Shown: one piece after another, positions 22,287 through 35,100 of the stretch
How positions within the stretch are numbered: position 1 is the stretch's first letter
How the letters are laid out: the number at the start of each line of letters is the position of its first letter
NCBI GenBank assembly: GCA_013397845.1
Contig: VZTG01001876.1
Location: 321,267 to 385,266 of the forward strand
Length of the DNA stretch: 64,000 nucleotides
Direction of reading: 5' to 3'
Source: Melanocharis versteri
Taxonomy: Eukaryota; Chordata; Aves; Passeriformes; Melanocharitidae
Notes under the pieces: model-generated
What the model was told of the DNA's origin: nothing
The model's database searches: none
What the model saw: the letters and a program-made list of their open reading frames with translations, nothing else
Made by a program: the position numbers and the translations under genes

Positions 22287-22402
22287 NNNNNNNNNNNNNN
22301 NNNNNNNNNNNNNNNNNNNNNNNNNNNNNNNNNNNNNNNNNNNNNNNNNNNNNNNNNNNNNNNNNNNNNNNNNNNNNNNNNNNNNNNNNNNNNNNNNNNN
22401 NN
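22287..22402. other. Assembly gap (116 N) in the CpG island
   Basis: All bases are N. The gap sits in the most GC-rich part of the island and may hide the TWSG1 transcription start or part of exon 1. Its size may be an estimate. Confidence 0.97.
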
Positions 22403-22830
22403 GGAGACGCCACGCCGGATAAAAGTCTGGGAAAGCAGCGGTCGGTGAATCGGAGCTGGGGCGGCGGGGGGAGGCCGGAGAAGGGGCTCCCGGAGCCCGG
22501 TGCGCGCCCGAGGGCCGCGCGTGGGAGCGGCACCGCTCGGCCCCGCTCCTCGGCGCCCTTTATGTAACGCAGCCCCGCGCCCGAGCCCGCCGGCATCGCT
22601 CCCCTCCGCGCAGCGTGCTCGCCTCGGCTCCCGCGCCCGGGATGCGGCACCCGCCGGCTCCGGGCCGGCCGCTGTAGCTGCTGGAAGGAAGCGTTCTTGG
22701 CTCCGGACGGCAGGGAGGGAGAGCGGTGACCCCCAGCTGAGGGACGAGATCCCGTGTTCTCCGTGCGTGCCCCCGGCTCTCGCAGGGGGTCTCCCCAGCC
22801 CGGGTTGGTACAGATGGCCGCGTGCCCAGC

Positions 22831-23962
22831 ACAGCGAGATTCAGAGGCGTTTAATAACCATTGTGAGAAGGACTAATCGGACGCAGACTTTCAATGTCCG
22901 GATCGTGCCTTCTTTACGTATTTTCCACTTTTTTGCTCATTGAGGGTGTTGGGTTTTGTAGTTCATAAAACAGAAAAAGATTTCTAGATACCAAAAGAAA
23001 GCAATCCATTGCTCTGTTAGCATTCTTTCTCTCTTAGGAGAACAATACAGGCTCACTGTAAGCTTGCCCAAACATGGGCTGCCTTTTATTATATATTGGT
23101 ACAGTGCCTCGTGCAATAGGTCCTCTTTTGGCCGAGTTCACATGCGAAGCACAAGTGAAAACTCAGCAGCACGCTGCTGATCGTGATATGTTTGTCGCAA
23201 ACACCACCGGCCGACAGGCTGGGTTTTCACAAAGGGAGAAAGGTGGAATGCTTTGAACAAACCCGGTTCCTCTGTCTGTTTGATGTAGCAGATGCTCGTT
23301 GTCTCTGGTTGACCTCAGACACTTGCTTGGCTCTTGAAAGTTACGTTGTTCAAAGTGTCTGGTACTTTTTTTTTTTTAATGTTGTTGCCTGTATATTTTT
23401 AGAAAAGAAGTTAACAACTTTGTGATTGGGTTGAAAGCCTGTGTGACATCCAAGTGTCCATGTGAAAACGACTGCCTCTCCTGCACTAAAGATGACAGGG
23501 GCAACTTACCTTGTTGTAAAAGATTGCTGTATGGCCGTGGTCCTACAGACCTGTGTGTACCTTAGCCTGAGGAGATACTACACAAAACCCATCTTCTACT
23601 TTGGGCATTTACAATATTAGGTCTGCTTTGGTGGGTTTTCTCATCTGAGGCATTTTTTTATCATCGCTGCTTATAGGATGTCGTATTTGATACTGCAAAC
23701 TTGAGATTGCTCACCTCAAGTTTATTGTAGTTTTGATCCAAAGGTGCAATAGCAGAAAGCTTTGTATAAACAAGTTAGCTGGAGGGGTTGGGTTTGTTGT
23801 TAAGTACCCCAGTTTGACTTTTTTTTTTTAATATTCATATTTATTGAAGGAATTGCAAGGGGGGAATGGAATAGAACTTAACTCGTGTTCCAATAGCCTT
23901 TTCAGTCGCTGGTTCTTGTTTCAGTGCTGGCTGAAGTACTTGTGAAAATTGCTCACCTGCAG
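22831..23962 (+). other. TWSG1: TWSG1 intron 1 (downstream part)
   Basis: This is non-coding sequence between the CpG island and the first coding exon. The acceptor is probably CACCTGCAG ending at 23962. An alternative is TTGTTTCAG ending at 23924, which would lengthen the 5'UTR but not change the protein. No repeat is recognised. Confidence 0.75.
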
Positions 23963-23967
23963 GAAAC

Positions 23968-24090
23968 ATGAGGTCACAGTACATCACAGCGCCCACTGTC
24001 ACTGTCCTTCTGTTCCTGCTGTGGATCCCATCATCAACAGCCTGCAACAAGGCTCTCTGTGCCAGCGACGTCAGTAAATGCCTGATACAG
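23968..24090 (+). CDS. TWSG1: TWSG1 coding exon 1: signal peptide and first cysteines
   Basis: TWSG1 (twisted gastrulation) is a secreted glycoprotein that binds BMPs and chordin. It either stabilises the inhibitory complex or promotes tolloid cleavage of chordin, so it tunes BMP signalling outside the cell. This exon gives the start MRSQYITAPT, a hydrophobic signal peptide (VTVLLFLLWIP) probably cleaved after PSSTA, and the mature N-terminus CNKALCASDVSKCLIQ with three conserved Cys. The ATG has A at -3. The donor is CAG/GTACGA and the phase is 0. All four coding exons together give exactly 223 aa, the usual length, with 24 Cys. The signal peptide differs from mammals, while the mature part is nearly identical. 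The gene assignment is certain. Confidence 0.97.
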
Positions 24091-27000
24091 GTACGAGCCT
24101 TGTGTGTCCTTTAGCTGCTTTCGAGTGTTCGATAAACAGTCCTGAAGCTGCGTCCCGAAAAGATACAAATAACTGGTATTTTATGTTAAGTAGTGTCTCT
24201 TTAAAGAGGTCAATTTGCTCTCCTACCCCTATAAATGCAAATTAACGATTTTATAGATAGAGAATACTAAGTGCATATTTATATGGGCATGTTTCTTTTT
24301 TTTTAACTGAAACTTTTTCAAGCCAAGGATTATGCCTGTCTGAGATGTTCCCCTTAACTTTCAATTTGTCCAGTCCCTTAAATCTCAAGAAAGGGGTCAG
24401 GAGTTGACACCTGATGCTCTCCATAACACCAGGTTTGTCCAGTGAATTAAAAGATGCCTATAAACCAAACCAAATACTTATGAGCTGAACTGGTAGGAAA
24501 TGGATGTTAAATTCAGATGCTGTTTTTGGCTCACTGCATGTCTGTGCAGTGAAAGGAACAGAGTGAGACCAGGTTGCTCTTCTTAGAGCAGGAGTTAAGA
24601 GATGTGGTGTGCAGCAGAAAAAGGCCTTTTCTAGCAAAATGGCAAGAAGTTCTGGTAGCTACCAAGTATTTTTTTAGTAATGGTAAATGGAGCATGCTTC
24701 TTGACTCCAGACTGGAAAAGGAGGCTTCATGTGGTCAGCTGCAGCTTCTTTAAAAGCAACTGTTTCCTACTGCCTCTTTGTAGATTGGAAATGCAATAAC
24801 AGAGAGCACAAACATCATATGGCAGTAACATGTGAGTGTGCTTACTGCAAATGCATGGTCACAGCTTGAAAAGAGATGCAGAAGTAGCCTCAAGCATTTC
24901 CATGTTTACTTCATTTCACTGACTTCCGTTTAAAATTTGTCTGGGTTACAAATAAAAACATTTTCCAGATTCACAAATCCATCCTGTGGAGTGAAGACTG
25001 AGTGTAGGCTGAACCATCTTCTTTCTGGCTTCTGCACTGCCATTGCTTTAAAAGTAAAAGAAAGGAATTGCTGCTCCTTCCAGCCCCACCACAGTCTGTG
25101 GAGCTGTTAAGTAGGGGAGCAAGAACGAGGCTTTTGGTTGTTACGTTTTCAAACAGAACTCCAGTGGTTTTGCTGGCGTGTTGGACATTGTGCACTGTGA
25201 TAAGCTGAGGCACTTATAAGCCCCTTCTCTTGCATTTTTTAAAATCAGCTCTAGAATTGAAACCTGTAAGAAGTAACATGCTAATTGTGGCATTGGATGT
25301 ACATGGCACTTAAACAGTAAATCTAGTGGTACAGATTTGTTGGTTCAGGGGAAAGTTGTTGGTCCAGATGCTGGATTTTGGTCCTAGAAGCTGTTGGTCT
25401 GCTGCTTGTTTTTCTGTAAGCAAAGGGGAGAACAGGGAAGATGTGTCTCCATTTCTGGTGCCACTGATGGAGTCCACCATCCATGAAAGAACAGACATCT
25501 TCTCCATGAGCAATCATCTCTTATCGAGTCAAGCTTGAGACAGCACGCATTTAAACTTCATTTTTATGAGCTAGTCTGAATAGAGCACAGCCCAGGAGGG
25601 GTGGAGTTAATGCTACTGGAGTCCTTACTCAGCTGGCAATAAATGGCTGAGGTTCAGCAGTGCATGGAAATGGCTCACACAACTGTGCTTTCCTTGGATT
25701 ATGTTGGCATCTCTGTAGCCACTGAACTGCTTTACTTGTGGTAGGTGTGTTCTCTCTTACTTTGTGCGGGTGATGTGGAGTCCCTTTTTAAAGGATTTCC
25801 CTAAAATCAAAATCATATGCAATTCTCTGAGACCTTAAAGTAGCCTGGGCTGTGTGAGTTGTGGGCAGTTGCAAGGGATTTACACTGTTCCTTTCCACCA
25901 TCTGGCTGCTGTCTTCCTGCACACAGGCCTGACTTACCAGTCAGCATTCATTCTTTATAGAAGAACAGATCAGGTCAGACTAGTCTGATTGTGGATAGGA
26001 AGTATCCTAAAGCTTTGACTTAAAGCAAGTGTCATCTTTTTTCTTGGCTTTTTTGTTTGTTTTGAAACTTCAGTGCTGTTGTGGCAGAAGTGCTGCAATG
26101 GTATATGAAATGCATGTTCTTTCCTGGATAGGTATGCAAGAAGAGTATATCCATGTTTTGGGTTCTTTTCCCCTCTAAACACTTCTGGAGAAATCTGAAC
26201 TTAAAAATAAAATACCACATTGAGGGAGGTTGCTTGCCTATCACATGACATTTTTCGCTGTTCAAATTTGGCAAAATTTGTCTTGAAACTGAGATAATGT
26301 CACTCAGAGACAACTGAGGGAGCAAACAGATTGTGAGTGTTTGTCATCTGCATCTGTGTGCAGAAAGCGAGGCTGCCTGTCCTGGGGACAGAGAGACAAG
26401 GGACCTGCTCTCTCAAAAAGCATACAGTTAACATAAATATTTTTGCCAGCATGGCTAGAAGTCAGTACAGTCATTACTGCCACTCCTTAGGAGCTGCTCT
26501 GCCTAGGGGTGGTCCCTACATAAATATTTATTTTGTTAGATCCAGAACAGTGCATGAGATCAACAACTCTCATGGATTCAGCTTTCCCTTTGCATCTTGG
26601 GCTCTAGCTTCACTGGTGCTCCTCTTTTTTCCATCAGCAAAGGCCTGCAATAAAATAGCTGGAGGCATCTCTCCGCATAAGCTCAGCCCTCGCAAAGAAA
26701 CTTTGTGGCTTCCTGTCGTTGTTGAGAGAGTTGTGGGTAAGACTTGGGAGCGTAGAGAGTGAGTCCACGAAATTAGTTCCCTTGAAGGCTCTGGCTGTAG
26801 CTCCTTCCCACGTCCCTGGGATGGGGGAGTTGGAGTCCATGAGTGACCGCTGCCGTGCGTTGCAGGTGGAGCCCTGGGTGCGCACGGAGCGTGTGCTGCA
26901 GTGTTTATTGTAGCACATCTGTTGTTGGCTTGGCCGCGTGGGTGTTTTGATGTTTCCGTGTGTGGAGGAGATGAAAAGGCCGGTTACGCTCGCTGGGCGG

Positions 27001-30000
27001 AGGGGAGGCGCGCGTTGTGTCCTTGCAACATGGAGGAAATCCTTGAAGGCAGAAACCTCGAGGATGAGACGTTCCCACAATTGTTCATAGCGAATGGGCT
27101 TGAGGCGAGTCCCAGGTTGGCTCTTGGGGTGCAGAGCTCCCGGCAGGAGTCAGGCCAGGCTGGGATGTCCGTCTTGGGCTGGAAGCTGAGCTTTGCTGCC
27201 TCATCTGCAGCAGTGCTTGAAACTGTTGCTGTGCGTAGGAAACAAATGGTGTTATAATTCAGGCATGGGTTTACAATCCTTCTAAAGAGGGGTTGTTTCG
27301 TGGGGAAAACAGGATTTCCTCTCCCGAAACTCTGCAGACCTGCAGCCACCTCAGCTGGTGTGGTATCATTCCAATTAAAATCTCTTTTCATCGGTCTTCT
27401 TCGCCTCCTGTTAATCTTGTGTACAAACTTGTCAGCCTGAAAGGGTTTCCAAGACATTTTAGCCCTGTGGTATGAAATAAATGCCACTCCTTAACTTCAG
27501 GGCTTCGGCATCTAAAAATTACTTTCAGTGTGCGTGTTGTAGCTGCAGTACGTAACCCGGTTGGGTTAACAAAACAGTTCTGGTTGGTTCGCTTCCAGGA
27601 GACTTTCTGTTATTAAACTGTTCTAGGAAAAAAAAGCTCTCTTTCTTTCACTCCCCCTTCCAGTTTGCAGAGAGGTCTCCAATGCCTTCAGGTCCTGCTT
27701 CTCCCTGCACCAAGAAAGTATTCTCTGGAATTTCAAGAAAGCTTTGGAAAGAACGCAGATGTTAAACATCTTCTAAAAATTTTTGTTTGCTCTCTGGAGC
27801 AGGAGTATCTTTATTGTACAAACATGCCTACTTCCTACTTAATACTGTATTTTTAAACTGTGAGGCTTATTTCTTGCCTAGCAAAACACATTCTCCGATG
27901 CACCTTCAGTAGTTCAGCTTGGGAAGTTGCCAAGTTGACTTATGAGTAATATTTTCTTCCACTGACGCCTCGCCACCCCCAGCTATCAACAAGGAACATT
28001 CCTTATTCTGCCTCGCTTCACCCACGTCTCATGGAAGCGTTCTTTTAAAAAGATGTATCCTCTACCAGTATCCAGTGTGGATGAGTCAGGCAGGAGGATT
28101 CAAAACTGGTTAAGGAAACCATGGATGTGCAAACAGATGTATGGAAAAACATACAGTTATTGCCCTGAAGTGGCAGAAGACTAATTAATTAGGTCGTTTG
28201 TTCTTCCTTCCTCTCCCTCCAAGTTTAAAATAAAGAAATAATAGAATAAAAAAAAATTAAAAAAAAAAAAAAAGAAAGAAAGAATACCCCCAAACAGCAA
28301 CAAAGGAACACCTTAAAGATTACATTGCTCATAAGCCCTTCCTGTAAAAACAAACTTGTTACAATACTGGTAGCTGTAATGATGCTGTCCCCAAGTCAGT
28401 GCTTACACATGTAGATGCTCAGCAGAATTTTTTGTTAACATGTTGCAAGTGCAGAATTTAAGGTCACATTTAATTCTCTGAGAATGCTCTTCCATGAAAC
28501 AGAAGCAACTTTCATTTAGTGAATTTTCTGGCTTCTATTCATGCATTTCATTTAATAGTTTAGTGAGAATTGCCTCCTCCCACATGCTGGCCTGCTGGTG
28601 TCTTTAAAAAGTAAAAGTTGTTTGCCCGGTTTTACTGTGGAAGAATAAATTGGATGTTTTTAATGCTACTATGTATTAATATTATTCTCTGGCCGAAGTA
28701 ACAGTACTCATGGTTATTTTTAAAGTTGTTTTATTCAGGCTTTTTATTCTAAAGGCTGACTAAATCTGTTTATCAAACAGTAAGATAAATATTTTAGAAA
28801 TGCCTCATTCTTTCGCATAAGTCATCTTTCTAAGTTTGTGGTGTCTCCTCTTGTGGAAAAATGTATATATTTTGTTAATCAGCCTGTTTTTCATCTTTTA
28901 CTTGGAAACAGCACAGTTTATGTGGAAACAGTGATAGGTGCCATTCATAAATTTTGAGGACGAAAAAGTAATAAATCTTGGTAATTTTCCACTCTGTAAG
29001 GAAAAATTCAATACTTACCAGGGCTGCATATTGCAGAAGTGTGTGTGGAGCAGGGGTTCACCCTCGATCAGTCAGTGGGGCAAACACAATAAACTCTGCA
29101 GGCGACAGTGTTTCTCAGCACTATGTATCACAAGCAATAGCTGGTGAATTTTGTTTCTTTGCTGGCTTCAAGACGACTTGTGATCTGGGATGAAGTGAAT
29201 GGAAAAATAAGGAATCAGTGGATTTATACTGCATTAGTACATTGTAGCTTGTCTGCAGCACGTTCTGGGGTTTGTTCAGGTTTAGTGTGGACCTGGGAGC
29301 CTTGCAGCTCCATTTGCTGTATTCTGGAGGCCTGTCCCCAGCCTGGCTTTGCTCTGGCCTCCCCCTCTGAAGTGCACTCCTTGTCTTCCGTGTGCCCACG
29401 TGAGTTGGTGTGAGCGAGGGGTGGCCACTGTGCAGCTCAGCAGGCTGTGGGTGTTTGCAGTTGCCAGTTTTGCAGAGTAAAGAGAGAACAGGGCTCATAC
29501 AAGATCAGGTGCCAAACTGTACCTTGCTTTGCCTTGCAAACATGCTCCTGACATTTGGTATAAAAATGCCTCCTTTTCCCCTACCTGGTGCTTCTTAACA
29601 ATAGCAAGCAAAGAATTATTTAAAGAGTGGAATTTTGCCCCATCAGCTTTTTCCCAAGGTGCTTCAGAAAGAAACCTCACTTTGCAGGCGACGTTTCTGT
29701 CTGCCTGTAAGGAGAGGTGTCCCTGACCCAGCTGGGGTGGAACCACGGGTGGTGACTCCAGGATAGGAGAATTTCAAACCAAACCACCTTCCTGCCCTTC
29801 TCTCCTGTCCATGCACGTCCCCTGCAGTGTGTCCCTCCTCTGCCTCTGGATCACAGGATCAAAGAGTGGGCATGGGCATGATCTCCTCCCTGGCCTGGTG
29901 TGTAACAGAGATTTGCCAATGGCCCTTCCAGTAAAGCCAGGGGTGGAAGGATCCCGTGGTCAGTGTTTCCAGTAACGGGATTTTGTTTCCTCCCCAGTTG

Positions 30001-31100
30001 TGTGTAATGTGATAGTTAGAAAGACGTCATCCAAACCAAATTCTTAGACAGGACAACCAAAGGGACTTCTGGGCTTGTCTGTGTTTTGCACTGTGATGTA
30101 ATTCAAGGCTGTGAATTATTGTCATGTAGCCACAGTCTTTTGGCCAAACTGGAATTACTAGTATGGATTTGAGCTAGAGGGAAGGAGACCGCCTGGATTT
30201 TAGATTTTCTTCATCCATGTAGGCTTTTTCCATGCTTTGAGGTCCACAAGTGTGTGTCTCCAGCAGGACTGCTAAACCAGTGCTTTTGGGTTTAGGTAGA
30301 ATGAAGAGAAAGATTTGTCTTTATGCTTCCATGCCTTTTCCATCTTTTTAGGTTATCAATGGTTAAAGAAAAATACATGTGTAGGTCATTTCACTTTCTA
30401 GAGGCTCTAGAAGTCTTGTAGGTATCCCAAGGTGTCAATTTGGAGGGACGAAGCATAAGGTTGTTTTCATAATAGCAAAAACGAATCATCCAGACCTGGC
30501 TGGTGGGGGAAAAATCTCATCACTAATGTTGCAAACAGAGAGCAATGTGTCACAAGTACTTGGAGATGCAGACAATCCTGTGGTCAGATGGCGTAACTGG
30601 GTAAGTTCCTCTTAGAATCCAGGGATAGGTGTGATGGTAGACGTCATGCATGTCTTGAGTGGGCACATGTGGCTTATAGTAGCTTTCGTTTTTAGCTAAA
30701 TTATAATGTACGGTCACTATTTATATATAAAGAAGCATCCTTCTTTGAATTTCCTGTTTTGATGGGAAAAACATTCAAAGAACTTGTAGATTTAAGCATG
30801 CACAGAAGTGCACACACCTTTCCCATGAATAGGATTTTTTGTCTTTTAAATGCTTACTTCAGATTTCTCTTCAGAATGTCACCTTCAAGAAAAAAAAAAA
30901 AAGGCAAACTTGCAAAAGATCCTTCTGTAAACTCGGATGGGTTCTTTGGCTGGAGTCGTTTCACCGTTTACTCACTGTATTAGTGTACTAAGCTTTTTTA
31001 ATGCCTTAATTCGAGTTGTGGCTTGAGGAAAAATCACACTGCTGTGTAGCTACTTTACATCTGGGATTGCTGCAGTGTAATGAGTGTCTGTTGATTCCAG
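24091..31100 (+). other. TWSG1: TWSG1 intron 2 (7.0 kb)
   Basis: The donor is GTACGA and the acceptor TTGATTCCAG ends at 31100. The intron contains an A-rich/AAAG low-complexity tract at 28243-28285 and a local GC- and CpG-richer patch at about 26820-27070. I see no CR1 copy, RNA gene or coding exon. Short open frames (such as 26337-26762) have no family resemblance. Confidence 0.85.
28228..28285 (+). repeat. A-rich low-complexity tract
   Basis: This is a nearly pure A stretch with interspersed T, ending in (GAAA)n units. It could be a simple repeat or the poly(A) tail of an old retro-insertion, but no upstream parent sequence or target-site duplication can be made out. Confidence 0.85.
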
Positions 31101-31200
31101 GAGCTGTGTCAGTGCCGCCCTGGGGAAGGGAACTGTTCCTGCTGTAAGGAGTGTATGCTCTGCCTGGGCACACTCTGGGATGAGTGCTGTGACTGTGTTG
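31101..31200 (+). CDS. TWSG1: TWSG1 coding exon 2: cysteine-rich BMP-binding domain
   Basis: The exon has 33 codons plus one base. It encodes ELCQCRPGEGNCSCCKECML and then CLGTLWDECCDCV, with ten cysteines in 33 residues. This is the core of the N-terminal cysteine-rich domain that contacts BMP ligands. It contains an N-glycosylation sequon (NCS). The acceptor is TTCCAG, the donor TTG/GTAAGT, phase 1. It is very nearly identical to the human protein as I recall it, with Thr for Ala after CLG. Confidence 0.97.
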
Positions 31201-34200
31201 GTAAGTTTGCATTTTTTGGGGACTTCCTGCTTTTTTTTACATTGCTTTCTCCTGCCACATGCTGAGCTCACAGTCTTAAAATAGAAGTAAAACACTGGGA
31301 CAAAATCTGTGCTTTAAGCATCTTACAGCTCCTTGTGTGGGTACGGAATAAATTACTGTGGAGACCCAAACATCTGAAGGCTGTGTCTGCTCTGTGGAGC
31401 TGGGGGTGGCAGTAGTCCAGGTATTGCTTGTTAAATAGCTGCTTATTAATTTTGTCTCTCGTACATAAAACTCCTGTTTGAATTGTCATCCTGAGGAAAC
31501 TCCACAGCGCCTGCTTTGTGGGGCTGGATGCTGTGTGGCGGTTTCTACCTGTAAAGGGTGCATCGACAGGTACTGCACTGGGACACCTTTAGGCCTGAGT
31601 TGGGACTACTGGCAGATATGCATGGCCCAGTGCTTTCACTGTTCTTTTATTTGAAAAAAGAGCTCTTTGTGAAGGGTAAGAAAGAAGCAGACAAGGTCTT
31701 ACTGTAGGACTAGATGACAGTCTTAAAAAGAACATATTGCTGCTGACAGGTGGTGTTCAGGGTGCCCGGATCTTTGCAAGTGAGTGCTGTCCCTGCTTAA
31801 GGTGGTTGCATTCTAGTTCTGTTTCTTGCTTTAAATGTAACAAAAGCTTCATCCTCCTGTGGTTGTTGTAAGTCTCCCCATGCTGCCATCCAAAATCCTG
31901 GCTTCCATGAAAGGGATGCATCTTGAGTGTTGTACCTGCTCTCAGCTTTTCTAGGTCAGTTTTCTCTGAATTCATGAATGCGTTTAGTGTCAAAATGCCC
32001 ATTTTCATTGCAGGTTATTTCTCTAGTTTAGAACCATTATCTGCTGTTATCATTAAAGCAAGGCATAGTGTCCTGATGTCTAGGGAGAGGAAGGACCTAC
32101 CTCTTGGGATTGTGAAGTCCACACACGAGCTTCTTTTTATAAATCCGCAGGTGATTCACTGTTCCGAGGCTCTTTCTCATAGTATTTTCCAGGAGAGGAG
32201 TTACCAAGGTTTCAGGTTCAGTTTCCCAGTACTGAGTAAACTAAAACTTCTCCTGATGGTTCTTTGGGTGCCTCAGACTTTTTGGATTCTATGGTATGGT
32301 CCTATTCTTCTTCTCTTCGGTGTAGAATCATGATTGCTGTAGCCTTATTCAAAGGAGAAAACAGGAATGCATGCCATACCTGATGCCCTAGACACGGTTC
32401 TTTGCTGATACCTGAGCTGCTTTTTAAGTTTTTTGTAAGTTGGTCATGTCTAATGTAAAAGCAGATAGATTGTTTTGTCTTTCAGATCATGTGTGCCCTG
32501 AGGTCAGGAATTACCTCCTGTTCTCCACCACTTACTGTACTCAAACTGTACTGATGTCCCCATGTTTTGTATATGTTCTCTCCCTTCTCTGACAGGGAAA
32601 AACATGCTGGGAGAGGGAGAACAGCAACAAGTTCCTCTTTCCCTTTGACTTAAGGGATTTTTGTCCCTTGTGTAAAGGCTTGTCCGCTTCCATCATTTTG
32701 ATAGCCCATTTCTGCATCTTCTCATCCATTCCAAAGCAGTAGTGTGTACATGTTTGATCCTTATAGGTTGCTCATAAGTTAAACTTTTTAATTTTTATTT
32801 TAACCAAAGCTGTTATTTTAAAATATTTACTATATATAAATATTATTATCATTCAAATGCTTTTAAAAACAGTAAGAGTGAAGGATTTTTGTGGATGAGC
32901 ATTTACCCATTAAACTATGAGCAGTGGCTTTTTGGTATCATCTTAAGGTAATATTTTCATACTGCACTGATATGCACACAAACTTGCACACATTCTGCAG
33001 GATTTTAATAAACAATCTTGATGTTATTTTTTTCCCCCTGTGTGTCCTTCATATAGTGAAATTTCTTTTCTGAATCCAACCTGGCAGAGGTCTGGTCTGA
33101 CAGGTCTAGAAAGGCCCACTGGTTTCTGTTTCACAACATTAATGTAATGACATCAACTAAAGCATACATCCCTCAATGTATCTGTACAAAACTCTTACCT
33201 GGTTTGATAGCTTCGTAACAGATTTTCATGTGGGCATCCTTTATTACAATTGTATGGTTAATACAGTGCTTGTTAAAGTATGGTTAATATTAGTGCTTAT
33301 TAAAAGGTGGTAAGGCAGGGATAGAAATTTTTTATCCAAGCCATAAGTCCAGAAAGGTCTGTGAAGAACAAACCCTATTGAGAGGAGTAGGAAAACAATC
33401 ATTTACAGTAGGACATTTGTGTGAGGGGAATTATCTTTTAATGTGACCTGATGTTGTTTGGAAAAGAGGCTTATTCTTTTTCCTACTCTGTACTTGGCTC
33501 GCCTTTTTATAGGAGCAGCCTGTCGTGGAGCATTCCTATTACCAAATGCTGGTAATGCTAACCACTTGCTTAAGATTTGCCAGATCTCATGCTTATCACC
33601 ATGGACAAACTTCCCTCTGCTTTGTTCATTATGGAAATCCACCTACTTAGGTTGAGAAGATTATGGGTTTGTGTAAGGCTCTAGTTAAACTCAATTATTT
33701 GTGAAGCTGGAGTCCTCGTGGATCTACGAGGCAGGAGATACTTCTCTGGTTGTGTGAGGCAGGTAGACTTTGAATGTTCATGTCCCATATCACTTTTATA
33801 CTTCAGGAATTGTGTGCTTTAGCTTTAGCTGTCTAAACCTGTGTCTGTGAAACTACCCAAAATGATATCTAGATGTGCATGGGGAAAATGGATTTGCCTG
33901 TCTCTTGACAGGTGACTTCTAATAGTGTTTTATGGCTCCTGAGTTTAAAATACCTATGCAGATATAAATTTTCTTTTTAATCTTGGTTGTTTCCACGGAT
34001 TGGACTTAAATTGAGAAGCTCTTCAGTTTCATTGCTAGTAATAAATGTTAGTGTTTAAATAGTTAATGAAAAACTGGCACCGGCATTGCATATCACAAAA
34101 ACATTTTGTAGGAATTGGCAAAGTGGAAAAAGATTACAAGGTTTCAAAAAGGATACTGCAGAAGATATTGAAAAATAAGGAAGAGGTAACCTAGAAATTA

Positions 34201-34833
34201 GTATTTTGCCTGTTGTGACCCCTGCAGCTAAGTAGCAAAATGAGGTTCATCTTGGCTGTCTCTACACTAGTAAAGTAATTCAGACTCATGCTCTGTCCTG
34301 ATAGTGATCTTTGCATCTCTAGCAGATGACTAAAAAGATCTAGTTCACTGCTGCAGCAGGTGAGATGGAATACTTGAAGTGTGATCAAAAGTTTCACGTA
34401 CCTCAGACTTGTCAAGATATTCCCTTTGTTCTGTCCTACCCTTGCATTCCAGGCTTATGCTACTATTGATTATACTGTGCTTTATCTCTTCTCCCAGGGA
34501 AAACAAACCTTCCACTGAACCCTCCATTTTCTAAGATGTAATGCTAACACTGAAAGGGAAGCAAAGTGCTGTTTAGATGAGGTTTTTCTTTTCACAAGTC
34601 ACAGGTGTGTTTTGTAGAAATCTGAGCGATCTGAAACCTGCAGTTGTAGAAAGCTAGTCCTGCTGTATTTCATAGCACTTCTGCTGAGTGTGAGATCGAT
34701 ATGAAAGAGTACTGTTCTGTTTTGTTCTGTTCAGCAAAAAAAGAGGCAATTTTAATTCCCAAAATATTCCTACCTGTTTCAAGAAGAAGAGCTTACGGAG
34801 TTCTGTGTAATTTACTGTTTCATTCCTCTGCAG
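31201..34833 (+). other. TWSG1: TWSG1 intron 3 (3.6 kb)
   Basis: The donor is GTAAGT and the acceptor CCTCTGCAG ends at 34833. Sequence is unique-looking with AT-rich parts (32790-32880). No repeats, RNA genes or credible coding frames are seen. Confidence 0.88.
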
Positions 34834-35100
34834 GTATGTGCAATCCTCGCAATTACAGTGACACACCTCCAACATCCAAGAGCACTGTCGAGGAGTTGCA
34901 TGAACCAATTCCGTCCCTTTTCCGGGCATTGACAGAAGGGGACACTCAGCTGAACTGGAATATTGTTTCCTTCCCTGTGGCAGAAGAACTGTCACACCAT
35001 GAGAACCTCGTCTCCTTTTTAGAAACAGTGAACCAGCCACAGCATCAGAACGTCTCTGTTCCAAACAACAATGTCCACACACCTTACTCTAGTGACAAAG
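34834..35100 (+). CDS. TWSG1: TWSG1 coding exon 3: linker and start of C-terminal domain
   Basis: This 267-bp exon encodes GMCNPRNYSDTPPTSKSTVE and continues to NVHTPYSSDK. It links the N-terminal BMP-binding domain to the C-terminal chordin-binding domain and contains only one cysteine. Two N-glycosylation sequons are present (NYS near the start, NVS near the end), consistent with a secreted glycoprotein. Both ends are phase 1, with acceptor CTGCAG and donor AAAG/GTAATG. Its open frame runs a few codons into the intron, which is not part of the protein. Confidence 0.97.

Larger units (their letters stand above)
21480..22830 (+). promoter_or_regulatory. TWSG1: CpG island, likely TWSG1 promoter and first exon
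   Basis: The segment is dense in CpG and GC between AT-rich flanks, and lies 1.2-2.5 kb upstream of the first TWSG1 coding exon. It contains several GC boxes (GGGGCGG at about 22162, 22215 and 22456), an E2F-type site TTCCCGCGCC (21555-21564) and a TATA-like GGATAAAAG at 22418-22426. TWSG1 in other vertebrates has a non-coding first exon, which should lie here. I cannot place its donor, and 22287-22402 is unread. Long open frames on both strands here are composition effects. Confidence 0.82.

Noticed and set aside
21597..22650. Long open frames on both strands in the first CpG island (up to 190 codons, crossing N bases)
   Set aside because: GC-rich DNA lacks stop codons. The products are Gly/Arg/Pro/Ala-rich and resemble no family, and one frame passes through the assembly gap.
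26337..26762. 141-codon open frame in TWSG1 intron 2
   Set aside because: No similarity to any family, no flanking splice signals of note, and the length is within chance for this many kilobases.
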